Positions 53,869 through 62,419 of a stretch of DNA of 64,000 nt are shown one piece after another. The stretch comes from Marinomonas arctica (GTDB lineage Bacteria; Pseudomonadota; Gammaproteobacteria; Pseudomonadales; Marinomonadaceae): NCBI RefSeq assembly GCF_003259225.1, contig NZ_QHJF01000025.1, positions 42,410 to 106,409 on the forward strand, read 5' to 3'. The position numbers and the translations under genes were made by a program. The notes beneath the pieces are model-generated. The model had not been told where the DNA came from. It did no database searches and saw only the letters and a program-made list of their open reading frames with translations. Within the stretch, counting starts at the first letter, position 1, and each line of letters starts with the position of its first letter.

Positions 53869-54939
53869 ATGACCTTGTTATCTTCTCATTCCATGTTAAA
53901 AGAACTGACATTGACCAATGTTTCAGTGGGCTACGATGGTGGCGCGGTAGTCAAAAATGCGTCTTTTCAGTTGATGGAAGGGCAAATTGGCTGCCTGCTC
54001 GGACCAAGTGGTTGTGGTAAGTCTACTTTGTTACGTGCAATTGCTGGCTTTGAGTCTTTGATGACCGGAGAAATATGCGTCGACGATCAGGTGATATCCA
54101 GTCAAACCATTAGTGTTAATCCAGAACATCGACACATAGGCATGGTGTTTCAAGATATTGCGTTGTTCCCTCATCTTACTATTGCGCAAAATATTGCTTT
54201 TGGCTTGTCGGCTTGGCCGAAAGAGGTTGCTCAGCAACGGGTCATGTATTTACTCGATTTGGTTGGCTTAACAGGATTTCAGGCGCGTTATCCGCATTCA
54301 CTGTCTGGTGGTCAGCAGCAACGTGTTGCTCTCGCTCGCGCCATTGCGCCGAAGCCGAAACTGCTACTGATGGATGAACCTTTTTCTGGTCTAGATGCTA
54401 AGTTAAGAGAAGAGTTGGTGCCGGATATACGGGCCATCTTACAACACGAAAAAATGAGCGCGCTTTTGGTCACGCATGATCAGATGGAAGCCTTCGCCAT
54501 GGCTGATCAAGTCTCCGTTATGGATGCTGGTGTGATTCATCAAACAGGGTCTCCCTATCAAATTTACCATCGGCCGGAGACTCGATTTGTCGCCAGTTTT
54601 ATAGGTCATGGGGATTTTTTACCCGCGACGGTTTGTGGACCCGATTGTGTACATTCTGATTTGGGCAATATTCGTGGTGAGTTGCACCATGGTTTCGCAG
54701 ATCATGCTTTAGTGGATTTATTGGTTCGTCCCGATGATATTTTGCATGACGACGACAGCGAATTTGTTGGTGTGATTGTCAGTAAGTGGTTTCGAGGCTC
54801 GCACTTTTTGTATCGCGTAAAGTTGTCTTCTGGAAAGGTGGTGTATTGTTTCGCCTCTTCTCATCACAACCATGCGGTGGGTCAAGAAATTGGTTTGAGT
54901 GTGCATTTAGATCATTTGGTCATGTTTCAGCGCCAATGA
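53869..54939 (+). CDS. Ferric iron ABC transporter, ATP-binding protein
   Basis: A 356-residue ATPase of the FbpC group. Walker A is LGPSGCGKSTLLRAIAGF, Q loop MVFQDIALFPHLT, signature LSGGQQQRVALARAIA, Walker B LLLMDEPFSGLDAKLREEL, H loop LLVTHDQMEAFAMADQV. The C-terminal TOBE-like regulatory domain runs from about residue 240. ATG 53869 is favoured; AGGA sits 9-10 bases upstream. Its stop codon is the start of the stem of the terminator that closes the operon. Confidence 0.95.
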   Translation: MTLLSSHSMLKELTLTNVSVGYDGGAVVKNASFQLMEGQIGCLLGPSGCGKSTLLRAIAGFESLMTGEICVDDQVISSQTISVNPEHRHIGMVFQDIALFPHLTIAQNIAFGLSAWPKEVAQQRVMYLLDLVGLTGFQARYPHSLSGGQQQRVALARAIAPKPKLLLMDEPFSGLDAKLREELVPDIRAILQHEKMSALLVTHDQMEAFAMADQVSVMDAGVIHQTGSPYQIYHRPETRFVASFIGHGDFLPATVCGPDCVHSDLGNIRGELHHGFADHALVDLLVRPDDILHDDDSEFVGVIVSKWFRGSHFLYRVKLSSGKVVYCFASSHHNHAVGQEIGLSVHLDHLVMFQRQ

Positions 54940-54965
54940 ATAAAATGCCAATCGGCATTTTATTC
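54938..54965. terminator. Terminator between the iron transporter and HDOD genes
   Basis: A perfect 12-bp stem (GAATAAAATGCC / GGCATTTTATTC) with an AATC loop starts inside the ATPase stop codon. Its AT-rich outer half gives T-rich ends in both directions. Confidence 0.75.
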
Positions 54966-54983
54966 AAGCGAGCCGCTATCAAG

Positions 54984-55850
54984 CTAAATGGTTCCAATGC
55001 CTTGTTCGTGGCAGACTTCGATCATTCCTTCAAATTCGTATTCGCTGAGTTCTAAATGATCCAGCGCAAGATGCCCAATCTTTTGCCATTCATAATCTTC
55101 TTTAGCATTGCCTATGTGTCGATAGGTCGATCCTATATGCTCCGCCATTTTTAGAATGGCGGCGAAGGTTAGACTTATGCTGTCGCCAGGCACTCGATGG
55201 GTGAATAGATAGTCGACACGGTGATGTTTAGCAATAACGGCACAACAGCTCTTAGGCAATCCCCATGACTTTGCTAAGTAATAGCCCACCACAGAATGAT
55301 TGGTTTTGAAGGCTTGGTTTTCGAGGTCCGTTAAGTTGAAGTCTGGATCTTGGTAGCCTTTTTCTAGTACGTCTTGGTAACCTTTAAAGCGCTTTAGCAT
55401 GAGTGGAATGCCCGCGTTATGGAAAAGGCCTAGGGCATAGCATTCATTGTGATATTTAAATTTTAACTGGAGGGCTAAGCTTGAGCAAATCGCTGCGACG
55501 TCGGAAGCTGTGTCCCAAAAACTGTGAAGGGATTTTATTGCGTCGTCTGACAGTTCACTTTTTACGGCTAGGCCATTGACTATGTTGGTGATGCTATTTG
55601 TTCCCAGTATCATGACGGCTTGTTGGATTGATGCTATTTTTCTGGGTAAATTAAAAGCCGCGGAATTGACGAGTTTGAGCACCGCAGCAGACAGGCCCAC
55701 ATCCTGTGAAATAATGTCTGATATACGTGCTATATCAGGATCCGGCATGGCTTGTTCCATGTGCAGATCCACCATGATTTGTGGTTGAGGTGGAATGCTG
55801 ATGCCTTGTAAAATGAGTTTTAGCTGATTTTCGTTTAATGTAGATGACAT
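54984..55850 (-). CDS. HDOD-domain protein, second copy
   Basis: A 288-residue single-domain HDOD protein, clearly related in fold to the one at 50039-50866 (LKLVNSAAFNLPRKIASIQQ and VMILGTNSITNIVNGL parallel its counterpart) but only distantly similar elsewhere. FHNAGIPLMLKRF takes the position of HN in the other copy. It would act as a signalling adaptor. The start is ATG 55850 (AAGAAG upstream) rather than GTG 55856. It converges on the iron ABC operon, so both genes next to that operon are HDOD genes. Confidence 0.87.
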   Translation of the reverse strand: MSSTLNENQLKLILQGISIPPQPQIMVDLHMEQAMPDPDIARISDIISQDVGLSAAVLKLVNSAAFNLPRKIASIQQAVMILGTNSITNIVNGLAVKSELSDDAIKSLHSFWDTASDVAAICSSLALQLKFKYHNECYALGLFHNAGIPLMLKRFKGYQDVLEKGYQDPDFNLTDLENQAFKTNHSVVGYYLAKSWGLPKSCCAVIAKHHRVDYLFTHRVPGDSISLTFAAILKMAEHIGSTYRHIGNAKEDYEWQKIGHLALDHLELSEYEFEGMIEVCHEQGIGTI

Positions 55851-55954
55851 GGACACACTTCTTTAAGGCAAGTAACTTTACCGCTACGTAATTCGTAGCA
55901 ATTGAATCTAGAGTCTTTATAATAGCGTCTTTTTAAATATACTGGGTGAAAATT

Positions 55955-57151
55955 TTGAGTGTTATTCGACTAAAAGGCCAAGCTGATCGCCGTCTAAGAG
56001 CTGGGCATCAATGGATTTACAGCAATGAGGTAGATACCGCTGCGACGCCATTAAAGCAATTTACTCCAGGGGATCAGGTTGTTGTCGAAACAGCACAAGG
56101 TAAACCTCTTGGTATTGCGACAATTAATCCTAATACATTGATCTGTGGTCGTTTAATGAGCCGCAGTACGGATACCTTTTTAAACAAATCGACTTTGGTT
56201 CATCGCATAAAGATAGCGTTATCTTTGCGTGAACTTACCTATGCTGCGCCTTATTATCGCCTTGTGTTTGGTGATTCGGATGGTTTGTCTGGCTTAGTCG
56301 TGGATCGTTTTGCCGATATTTTGGTCGTACAAATATCCACCGCAGGCATGGAGCGTGTGAAAGACGAGATAGTTGAAGCACTTCAAGATGTCGTGAAACC
56401 ATCGGCCATTTTGATGAAAAATGACGGCAAGATGCGTCAGATTGAAGGCCTTGAAACCTATGTGGAAGAAGCGTTCGGTACCGTTCCGGAATTGGTTTTC
56501 TTGCAAGAGAACGGTGTGTTATTCCAAGCGCCAGTATGGGATGGTCAAAAAACCGGTTGGTTCTATGATCACCGTGAAAACCGTAAAACCATGCAAGGTT
56601 TTTGTGATGGTAAACGGGTGTTAGATGTTTTCTCTTACATTGGTGGCTGGGGTGTTCAAGCGGCGTCCGCAGGGGCGACCGACGTAACTTTCATTGATGC
56701 GTCTGAAAGTGCTTTGAGTCACGTTGATGAAAACCTGAAGTTGAACCAATACGAAGGCGTTTCTAACTTGATGCACGGTGATGCCTTTGAAGCCATGCAG
56801 TCTTTGATCGAAGACAAAGAACGTTTTGATGTGGTTGTTATGGATCCGCCTGCCTTCATTGCTCGTCGTAAAGACATTAAAGCAGGTGAGGGGGCTTATC
56901 ACCGAGCAAACCAGTTAGCGATGCGTTTGGTTGCGAAAGGGGGTATTTTGGTTTCAGGTTCGTGCTCTATGCACTTAGAGACGGGTCGTTTACACGATAT
57001 TATTCGCAGTAACAGTCGTCAACTAGAGCGTTTTTCACAATTAATATACCGTGGGACGCAAGCACCAGATCATCCGGTGCATCCAGCGATTGAAGAGACA
57101 GAATACCTAAAAGCCTTGTTTTACCGTATCCATAACAATATGGGTTTGTAA
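55955..57151 (+). CDS. rlmI: 23S rRNA (cytosine(1962)-C5)-methyltransferase RlmI
   Basis: A 398-residue methyltransferase. An N-terminal PUA domain (IRLKGQADRRLRAGHQWIYS) and an EEHEE domain precede the SAM fold VLDVFSYIGGWGVQAASAG, the VVMDPPAFIARRKD catalytic motif and the active Cys in VSGSCSMHLETG. It makes m5C1962 in 23S rRNA. The start is uncertain: TTG 55955 lies five bases after GGGTGA and gives a family-like N terminus (MSVIRLKG); GTG 55946 is the alternative. It is followed by a bidirectional terminator. Confidence 0.92.
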   Translation: MSVIRLKGQADRRLRAGHQWIYSNEVDTAATPLKQFTPGDQVVVETAQGKPLGIATINPNTLICGRLMSRSTDTFLNKSTLVHRIKIALSLRELTYAAPYYRLVFGDSDGLSGLVVDRFADILVVQISTAGMERVKDEIVEALQDVVKPSAILMKNDGKMRQIEGLETYVEEAFGTVPELVFLQENGVLFQAPVWDGQKTGWFYDHRENRKTMQGFCDGKRVLDVFSYIGGWGVQAASAGATDVTFIDASESALSHVDENLKLNQYEGVSNLMHGDAFEAMQSLIEDKERFDVVVMDPPAFIARRKDIKAGEGAYHRANQLAMRLVAKGGILVSGSCSMHLETGRLHDIIRSNSRQLERFSQLIYRGTQAPDHPVHPAIEETEYLKALFYRIHNNMGL

Positions 57152-57171
57152 GCACAGGTGTCTTAAAAATA

Positions 57172-57203
57172 AAAAAGCACGGTCAGATGTGGCCGTGCTT
57201 TTT
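57172..57203. terminator. Bidirectional terminator between rlmI and the HAD gene
   Basis: AAAAAGCACGG / CCGTGCTTTTT stem with a ten-base loop; A and T runs on both sides fit termination from either strand. Confidence 0.88.
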
Positions 57204-57214
57204 AATGTCTACAT

Positions 57215-57871
57215 CTAATCTCTTAAAGAGATATGTTGCCAACCGCGCTCTTGTGCGATGTTTGTAAGTGTTTCATCCGCATCCACTGCAACTGGGTGTG
57301 TCACTAGCTCTAATAAGGGCAAATCATTACGAGAGTCACTGTAAAAATAGCTGCCTTCCATACTATGGCCTGTTTCGGCTAGCCAATCATTTAAGCGTGT
57401 GACTTTACCCGCTTGGAAGCTTGGAATTCCGACAACTCTACCCGTATATTGGTCGTTAACGATTTCAGGCACGGGCGCGATAATGTGATCCATGCCTAAG
57501 GCTTCGCCAATCGGTCCTGTAACGAACTGATTGGTGGCGGTAATCATTAACAAAAAATGGCCTTGGTCTTTATGATGCTTTAATAGCTCGCTGGCTTTTT
57601 TCTGCATCATGGGTTGGATTTTTTCCTGCATGAAGGTTTGGTGAAGCGCAGTCAGTTCGGCTTTGGAGAATTGGGTAAGTGGCGCCAAACTGAAAGCGAG
57701 ATATTCAAAAATGTCTAAGGTGCCAGATTGATACTGTTTAAAGAACTTGTCGTTGGCTTCTTTATACACTTGCGTATCGACTAAGCCTTTTTCTACTAGA
57801 AATTGTCCCCAAGTGTAATCACTGTCACCATTTAATAAGGTGCCATCTAAGTCAAATATTGCGAGTGTCAC
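57215..57871 (-). CDS. HAD-superfamily phosphatase, subfamily IB
   Basis: A 218-residue SerB-like phosphatase. Motif I is FDLDGTLLNGDSD with the nucleophile and acid Asp pair, motif II LLMITATN, the Lys of motif III in QAGKVTRLNDW, and motif IV YFYSDSRNDLPLLE. Similar proteins include phosphoserine phosphatase-like and PhoE/CicA-type enzymes. The substrate is not determined. The gene is divergent from rppH, as in pseudomonads. Confidence 0.9.
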   Translation of the reverse strand: MTLAIFDLDGTLLNGDSDYTWGQFLVEKGLVDTQVYKEANDKFFKQYQSGTLDIFEYLAFSLAPLTQFSKAELTALHQTFMQEKIQPMMQKKASELLKHHKDQGHFLLMITATNQFVTGPIGEALGMDHIIAPVPEIVNDQYTGRVVGIPSFQAGKVTRLNDWLAETGHSMEGSYFYSDSRNDLPLLELVTHPVAVDADETLTNIAQERGWQHISLRD

Positions 57872-58016
57872 AGTTTTCCCTCAATTCTTTTAAAATCTTC
57901 TAAAGTGCGCAAAGTATAGCCTTGCAGACAATAAATAACAGCAGTCTTAATTGTGCGAATGGGCGAATTATGGAACAATGAATCCAATTTATTCTTACAT
58001 TAGAAGGTGATGGCTC

Positions 58017-58520
58017 GTGATTGATGCAGACGGATACAGACCGAATGTGGGCATCATACTGATGAACGAGCGTGGCCAGCTTCTTTGGGCGAGACGTGTT
58101 GGGCAGAATGCTTGGCAGTTTCCCCAAGGAGGCATAAAACCTGACGAGACACCTGAAGAAGCGTTATATCGAGAGTTAAAAGAGGAAGTGGGTTTAGACC
58201 CGCATCAGGTGGAAATTATCGGTAAAACAAGAGGTTGGCTGCGTTATCGTCTTCCTAAACGCATGCTAAGACACAATAGTAAGCCTTTATGTATCGGACA
58301 GAAACAGAAGTGGTTTCTTCTGTCTATTCGTTGTCCTGATGCTTCTGTGTGCGTGGATGGAACAGAAAGTCCTGAATTTGATGGTTGGCGTTGGGTCAGT
58401 TATTGGTACCCACTCGGCCAAGTTGTAGCGTTTAAAAAAGATGTTTACCGGCGAGCTTTAAAAGAGCTTATTCCTAGCGCACACCGTCGACTAGAAAAAG
58501 TGGTAAACTCAACAGCTTAA
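58017..58520 (+). CDS. rppH: RNA pyrophosphohydrolase RppH
   Basis: A 167-residue Nudix enzyme that removes pyrophosphate from mRNA 5' ends to trigger decay. It opens [17 protein letters not shown]; the Nudix box reads [17 protein letters not shown] then [14 protein letters not shown] and [10 protein letters not shown] are RppH-specific. The start is GTG 58017 behind AGAAGGTGA. It begins the conserved rppH-ptsP-lgt order, 32 bp before ptsP. Confidence 0.96.
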   Translation: MIDADGYRPNVGIILMNERGQLLWARRVGQNAWQFPQGGIKPDETPEEALYRELKEEVGLDPHQVEIIGKTRGWLRYRLPKRMLRHNSKPLCIGQKQKWFLLSIRCPDASVCVDGTESPEFDGWRWVSYWYPLGQVVAFKKDVYRRALKELIPSAHRRLEKVVNSTA

Positions 58521-58552
58521 TGTTGACGGATATGTAGAGCGATGGGAGAGTT

Positions 58553-60841
58553 ATGCTAAGTTTGCTGAGGCGTATTACACAAGAGGTGACTGCCGCGCAG
58601 TCTTTGTCTGCCGCATTGGATATTATTGTCCGACGTGTTCGTCGTGCCATGCGTGCAGAGGTTTGTTCTATTTATTTAGTGGATACCAATACCTCAGATT
58701 ATGTCTTGATGGCCACTCGTGGTTTGAACGCTGACGTCGCTGGGAGTGTTAGTTTAAAGTCCGATGAAGGTCTTGTAAGTTTGGTGGGGCGAAGAGCTGA
58801 GCCGGTCAACCTTGAAGACGCGCATATACATCCATCATTTCATTATTTGAAAGGCACTGGAGAGGAGCGCTATCGCTCTTTTTTGGGTGTGCCGATTATT
58901 CATCATCGTCAAGTGCTAGGTGTGCTGGTGGTACAGCATGAAGACAAGCGTCGCTTTGATGAGGGTGAAGAAGCTTTTCTGATTACCTTATCAGCCCAAT
59001 TGGCAGGCGTTATTGCTCATGCCGAAGCCACGGGTGCGATTACTAATCTAAACGCCAATGCCATACCAAATGGGGCCGATTTTCGTTACAAAGGCGTACC
59101 AGGTAGTTCTGGGGTGGCGATTGGTCGGGGGGTTGTTGTGTTTCCGCCAGCTGATCTCGATGTTATTCCAGATCGTCATAGCACAGACTCCGATCAAGAA
59201 ATCCAAGACTTTTATCAGGCGCTTGATGCCGTTAGGCACGATATTCGTCGAGCAAGTAACCGCATTAGCCAACATCTTTCTGAAGATGAAAAAGCATTAT
59301 TTGATGTCTATCTTAAAATTCTTGATGATAACTCAATCGCTGGTGAAATCGTTCGGAAAATCAAAGAAGGCAATTGGGCTCAAGGTGCATTAAGGCAAGT
59401 TATCCAGGCGCACATTAGTCAATTTAACCGCATGGATGATCCCTATCTGCGGGAGCGAGCGTCGGATCTGCGTGATCTTGGTCGCCGTATATTGTCTCAT
59501 TTGCAGGAAAAAGCGCCTAATATCGCTGAACGTTTTAGCGAACCTTCCATCATTATTGGAGAAGAATTAACCGCCTCCATGTTGGGCGAGATTCCTATTG
59601 ATAAGATCAAAGGACTTGTTTCAGTTATGGGCTCCGGTAACTCTCATGTGGCTATTTTAGCCAGAGCCATGGGGATACCGACCGTAATGGGAGCGTTGGA
59701 TCTCCCCTATGCCCAGCTGGATAAAGTTAACCTGATTGTTGATGGTTATTTGGGAAAAATTTTCACCTATCCTTCCGATGCGCTGATTGAAAACTATCAA
59801 CAAATTGTTGATGAAGAACGTCTGTTAGAAGAAGAATACGAAACCCTCAGAGATTTACCCTGTGAAACGCTAGACGGTCATCGTTTGTCTTTGTTTGTTA
59901 ATACCGGCTTATCGGCTGACATTGCTCGCTCGCTGGATCGTGGGGCTGAAGGCATTGGTTTGTATCGAACAGAAGTGCCTTTTATGGTGCGAGATCGTTT
60001 TCCAACCGAAGCGGAACAGGTGGTGATTTATCGCCAGCAACTCGAAGGCTTCGCGCCTGCGCCAGTGACCGTGCGTACCTTGGATATAGGTGGTGATAAA
60101 GCGCTGCCGTATTTTCCAATTAACGAGGCAAACCCCTTCCTAGGATGGCGTGGTATTCGGGTGACTTTGGACCATTTGGAAATTTTCATGGCGCAAATTC
60201 GTGCCATGATCAAAGCCAGTGCCGATTTGCATAATCTTAAAATTATGCTACCAATGATATCGAATGTGGCTGAAGTGGAAGAGGCGCTGGCGCTGATTCG
60301 CCGTGGCTATGCAGAGGTTAAAGAAGAAGGTTATGACGTGAAAATGCCCCAAGTTGGCGTCATGATTGAGATTCCCGCTGCGGTTTATCAAGTTAAAGAG
60401 TTGGCGGAGCTGGTGGATTTTCTATCCGTGGGCAGTAATGACCTGACTCAGTATTTGTTAGCCGTAGACCGAAATAATCCTCGAGTTGCGGATTTATATA
60501 ATTCTTTTCACCCTTCTGTTCTGCGTGCACTGTACAGCATTGTTGACCAAGTCAAAGACGAAGGTGTGGGATTAAGTGTGTGTGGTGAAATGGCCGGTGA
60601 TCCAATGGGGGCTATTTTGCTAATGGCTATGGGCTATGATGTGTTGTCCATGAGCTCGACGAGTTTACCGAAAGTGAAAGCGGTGATTCGTAATATTACC
60701 TTAGCACAAGCTCAGTACATGTTAAGCGAAGTGATGAAACTGTCTCATGCTGAAGCCGTCACACAAACCATGACGCGATTAATGCGTGAAGCCAATATTG
60801 AGCGATTAATTCGACCATCCAAAACCACAAATGTGGCTTAA
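58553..60841 (+). CDS. ptsP: Phosphoenolpyruvate-protein phosphotransferase PtsP (nitrogen PTS enzyme I)
   Basis: A 762-residue EI-Ntr (E. coli 748). An N-terminal GAF domain (residues ~17-160, SAALDIIVRRVRRAMRAEVC, YRSFLGVPIIHHRQVLGVLV) senses glutamine or other signals. The EI part has the phospho-His in GSGNSHVAILARAMGIP and the PEP-binding barrel with LPMISNVAEVEEAL, FLSVGSNDLTQYLLAVDRN and the acid/base Cys in CGEMAGDP. It phosphorylates NPr in the nitrogen-related PTS, regulating potassium, nitrogen and envelope functions. GGAGAG is upstream. Confidence 0.96.
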   Translation: MLSLLRRITQEVTAAQSLSAALDIIVRRVRRAMRAEVCSIYLVDTNTSDYVLMATRGLNADVAGSVSLKSDEGLVSLVGRRAEPVNLEDAHIHPSFHYLKGTGEERYRSFLGVPIIHHRQVLGVLVVQHEDKRRFDEGEEAFLITLSAQLAGVIAHAEATGAITNLNANAIPNGADFRYKGVPGSSGVAIGRGVVVFPPADLDVIPDRHSTDSDQEIQDFYQALDAVRHDIRRASNRISQHLSEDEKALFDVYLKILDDNSIAGEIVRKIKEGNWAQGALRQVIQAHISQFNRMDDPYLRERASDLRDLGRRILSHLQEKAPNIAERFSEPSIIIGEELTASMLGEIPIDKIKGLVSVMGSGNSHVAILARAMGIPTVMGALDLPYAQLDKVNLIVDGYLGKIFTYPSDALIENYQQIVDEERLLEEEYETLRDLPCETLDGHRLSLFVNTGLSADIARSLDRGAEGIGLYRTEVPFMVRDRFPTEAEQVVIYRQQLEGFAPAPVTVRTLDIGGDKALPYFPINEANPFLGWRGIRVTLDHLEIFMAQIRAMIKASADLHNLKIMLPMISNVAEVEEALALIRRGYAEVKEEGYDVKMPQVGVMIEIPAAVYQVKELAELVDFLSVGSNDLTQYLLAVDRNNPRVADLYNSFHPSVLRALYSIVDQVKDEGVGLSVCGEMAGDPMGAILLMAMGYDVLSMSSTSLPKVKAVIRNITLAQAQYMLSEVMKLSHAEAVTQTMTRLMREANIERLIRPSKTTNVA

Positions 60842-60868
60842 TACCGACCAGAGGCGTTCTTTTTTATT

Positions 60869-61678
60869 ATGATTTCTTACCCAGATATAGACCCCATCGC
60901 TGTCTCCATCGGGCCAGTTGCTGTGCACTGGTATGGCATTATGTACTTGATAGGCTTTGCTGGCGCTTATTTAGGGGGGATGTACCGTGCCAAACGTTCT
61001 AACGGACTTTGGACGCCAGAAATGGTCAGTGATGCGATTTTTTATGGCGCACTTGGTGTCATCTTAGGTGGCCGAGTTGGCTATATTTTGTTTTATCAGT
61101 TTCCAGCCTTTGTTGAAGACCCGCTGATTATCGTGCGTATTTGGGAGGGCGGTATGTCTTTCCATGGGGGCTTGTTGGGCGTGATTGCCGCTATGTTTTT
61201 CTTTTCACGCCGTTACAAAAAACATCTTGTTGATGTAACAGACTTTTTAGCGCCGTTTGTGCCGATTGGTTTAGGCGCAGGACGGTTAGGGAACTTTATC
61301 GGTGGCGAGCTGTGGGGCAAGCCAACAGACGTGTCTTGGGCAATGATTTTTCCAAATGACCCACTCCAACTTGCTCGTCATCCGTCTCAGCTTTACCAGT
61401 TTGCTTTAGAAGGCGTGGTGTTATTTTGCATCTTGTGGTTTTTTTCGCAAAAAACCAAGCCTCGTTACTGTGTCTCAGGCATGTTCCTACTTTTCTATGG
61501 CATTTTCCGAATTTTAGTCGAATTTGTCCGCGAGCCAGATGCACAAATTGGTTATCTTGCTTTTGGTTGGGTAACACAAGGGCAACTCTTGTCTTTGCCA
61601 ATGGTGATCATCGGCGCTGGTTTAATTATTGCTGGCTTCAAGCTTAATACATTTCCAAAAGCGAATGCTTCAAAATAG
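60869..61678 (+). CDS. lgt: Prolipoprotein diacylglyceryl transferase
   Basis: A 269-residue inner-membrane enzyme with seven helices that attaches diacylglycerol to lipobox cysteines, as in FlgP and the beta-propeller lipoprotein of this window. Motifs are VHWYGIMYLIGFAGAY, GGRVGYILFYQF, GGMSFHGGLLG and GAGRLGNFIGGELWG with the essential Arg. A terminator follows. In the standard order thyA would come next, but here a toxin-antitoxin/GNAT cassette lies between them. Confidence 0.97.
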   Translation: MISYPDIDPIAVSIGPVAVHWYGIMYLIGFAGAYLGGMYRAKRSNGLWTPEMVSDAIFYGALGVILGGRVGYILFYQFPAFVEDPLIIVRIWEGGMSFHGGLLGVIAAMFFFSRRYKKHLVDVTDFLAPFVPIGLGAGRLGNFIGGELWGKPTDVSWAMIFPNDPLQLARHPSQLYQFALEGVVLFCILWFFSQKTKPRYCVSGMFLLFYGIFRILVEFVREPDAQIGYLAFGWVTQGQLLSLPMVIIGAGLIIAGFKLNTFPKANASK

Positions 61679-61702
61679 CTAAAAAAGGTTTAGCGTTAGA
61701 TT

Positions 61703-61731
61703 AAAACCAGCCACACGGCTGGTTTTTTTTT
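61703..61731 (+). terminator. Terminator after lgt
   Basis: AAAACCAGCC / GGCTGGTTTT stem with an ACAC loop and a long T run. It isolates lgt from the inserted cassette. Confidence 0.93.
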
Positions 61732-61795
61732 GGACGGATAAAGCTAATTGTGATTTCTGTGTATTTTTTCCAAGATATAAAATAGCAGATTAAAA

Positions 61796-61824
61796 TTGCA
61801 TCAATGTAGCCTAAGGGCTACAAT
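61796..61824 (+). promoter_or_regulatory. Promoter and palindromic operator of the higBA-like operon
   Basis: TTGCAT (61796-61801) and TACAAT (61819-61824) are separated by exactly 17 bp. The spacer holds a perfect palindrome, TGTAGCC-TAAG-GGCTACA (61805-61822), whose right arm overlaps the -10. That is the typical position for autorepression by a HigA-type antitoxin. The predicted transcription start is about 61831, one base before the toxin ATG. Confidence 0.75.
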
Positions 61825-61831
61825 TATTCTT

Positions 61832-62137
61832 ATGAAGTATGAAATCAAGAAAACGGATGTTTTTGATCAATGGCTGTCTAAACTAAAGGATAGAAAAGCT
61901 CTTTTGGCGATAAACATGCGAATTATTAGGGCGATTAACGGTAACTTTGGTGATAGCAAAGTGATTTCGAATAATCTCTTGGAGATGCGTGTTTTTGTGG
62001 GAAAAGGCTATCGAGTTTATTACAGCGTACGTAATAACGACATTATCTTGCTCATTAATGGTGGCCATAAAGGCACACAGAGCAAAGATATAGAGAAAGC
62101 TAAGATCTTGCTTAGTGAATGGGAGCAACCATCATGA
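61832..62137 (+). CDS. higB: RelE/HigB-type toxin of a type II toxin-antitoxin pair
   Basis: A 101-residue basic protein of the RelE/HigB addiction-module killer family. It opens MKYEIKKTDVFDQWLSKLKD; the core ISNNLLEMRVFVGKGYRVYY and DIILLINGGHKGTQSKDIEK (typical GGxKxxQxxDI) are diagnostic. These toxins cut mRNA in the ribosome. ATG 61832 has no ribosome site, and the predicted transcription start is one base upstream, so the message may be leaderless. It overlaps the antitoxin by four bases. HigB order (toxin first) fits. Confidence 0.9.
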   Translation: MKYEIKKTDVFDQWLSKLKDRKALLAINMRIIRAINGNFGDSKVISNNLLEMRVFVGKGYRVYYSVRNNDIILLINGGHKGTQSKDIEKAKILLSEWEQPS

Positions 62138-62418
62138 CATTAAAGACAAGCGATTTTAATCCGTTTGATTATATTGAAACACAGGAAGAGGTGCAGGCTT
62201 TCTTACAAGAATGTTTGGCTGACGATGACCCAAATACCTTTATTGAAGCATTGGGATTATTGGTTAAAAAACATGGCGTAACCGATATTGCTTTAGCATC
62301 TGGATTGAACAGAGAAAGCTTATATAAAACCATCAGTGGTAAAACAAAGCCGCGCTTCGACACGATTTTTAAAATCATGCAGGCACTAAATTTTCGCTTC
62401 ACCACACACTCAGCTTGA
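62134..62418 (+). CDS. higA: HigA-type antitoxin (HTH-XRE)
   Basis: A 94-residue antitoxin of the addiction-module antidote family. The opening TSDFNPFDYIETQEEVQAFL toxin-binding part precedes a helix-turn-helix (VTDIALASGLNRESLYKTIS, then GKTKPRFDTIFKIMQALN). It would neutralise HigB and repress the operon through the palindrome at 61805-61822. ATG 62134 overlaps the toxin stop by four bases with GGGAG eight bases upstream, favouring it over ATG 62119. It ends one base before the first GNAT gene. Confidence 0.9.
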   Translation: MTLKTSDFNPFDYIETQEEVQAFLQECLADDDPNTFIEALGLLVKKHGVTDIALASGLNRESLYKTISGKTKPRFDTIFKIMQALNFRFTTHSA

Positions 62419-62419
62419 A

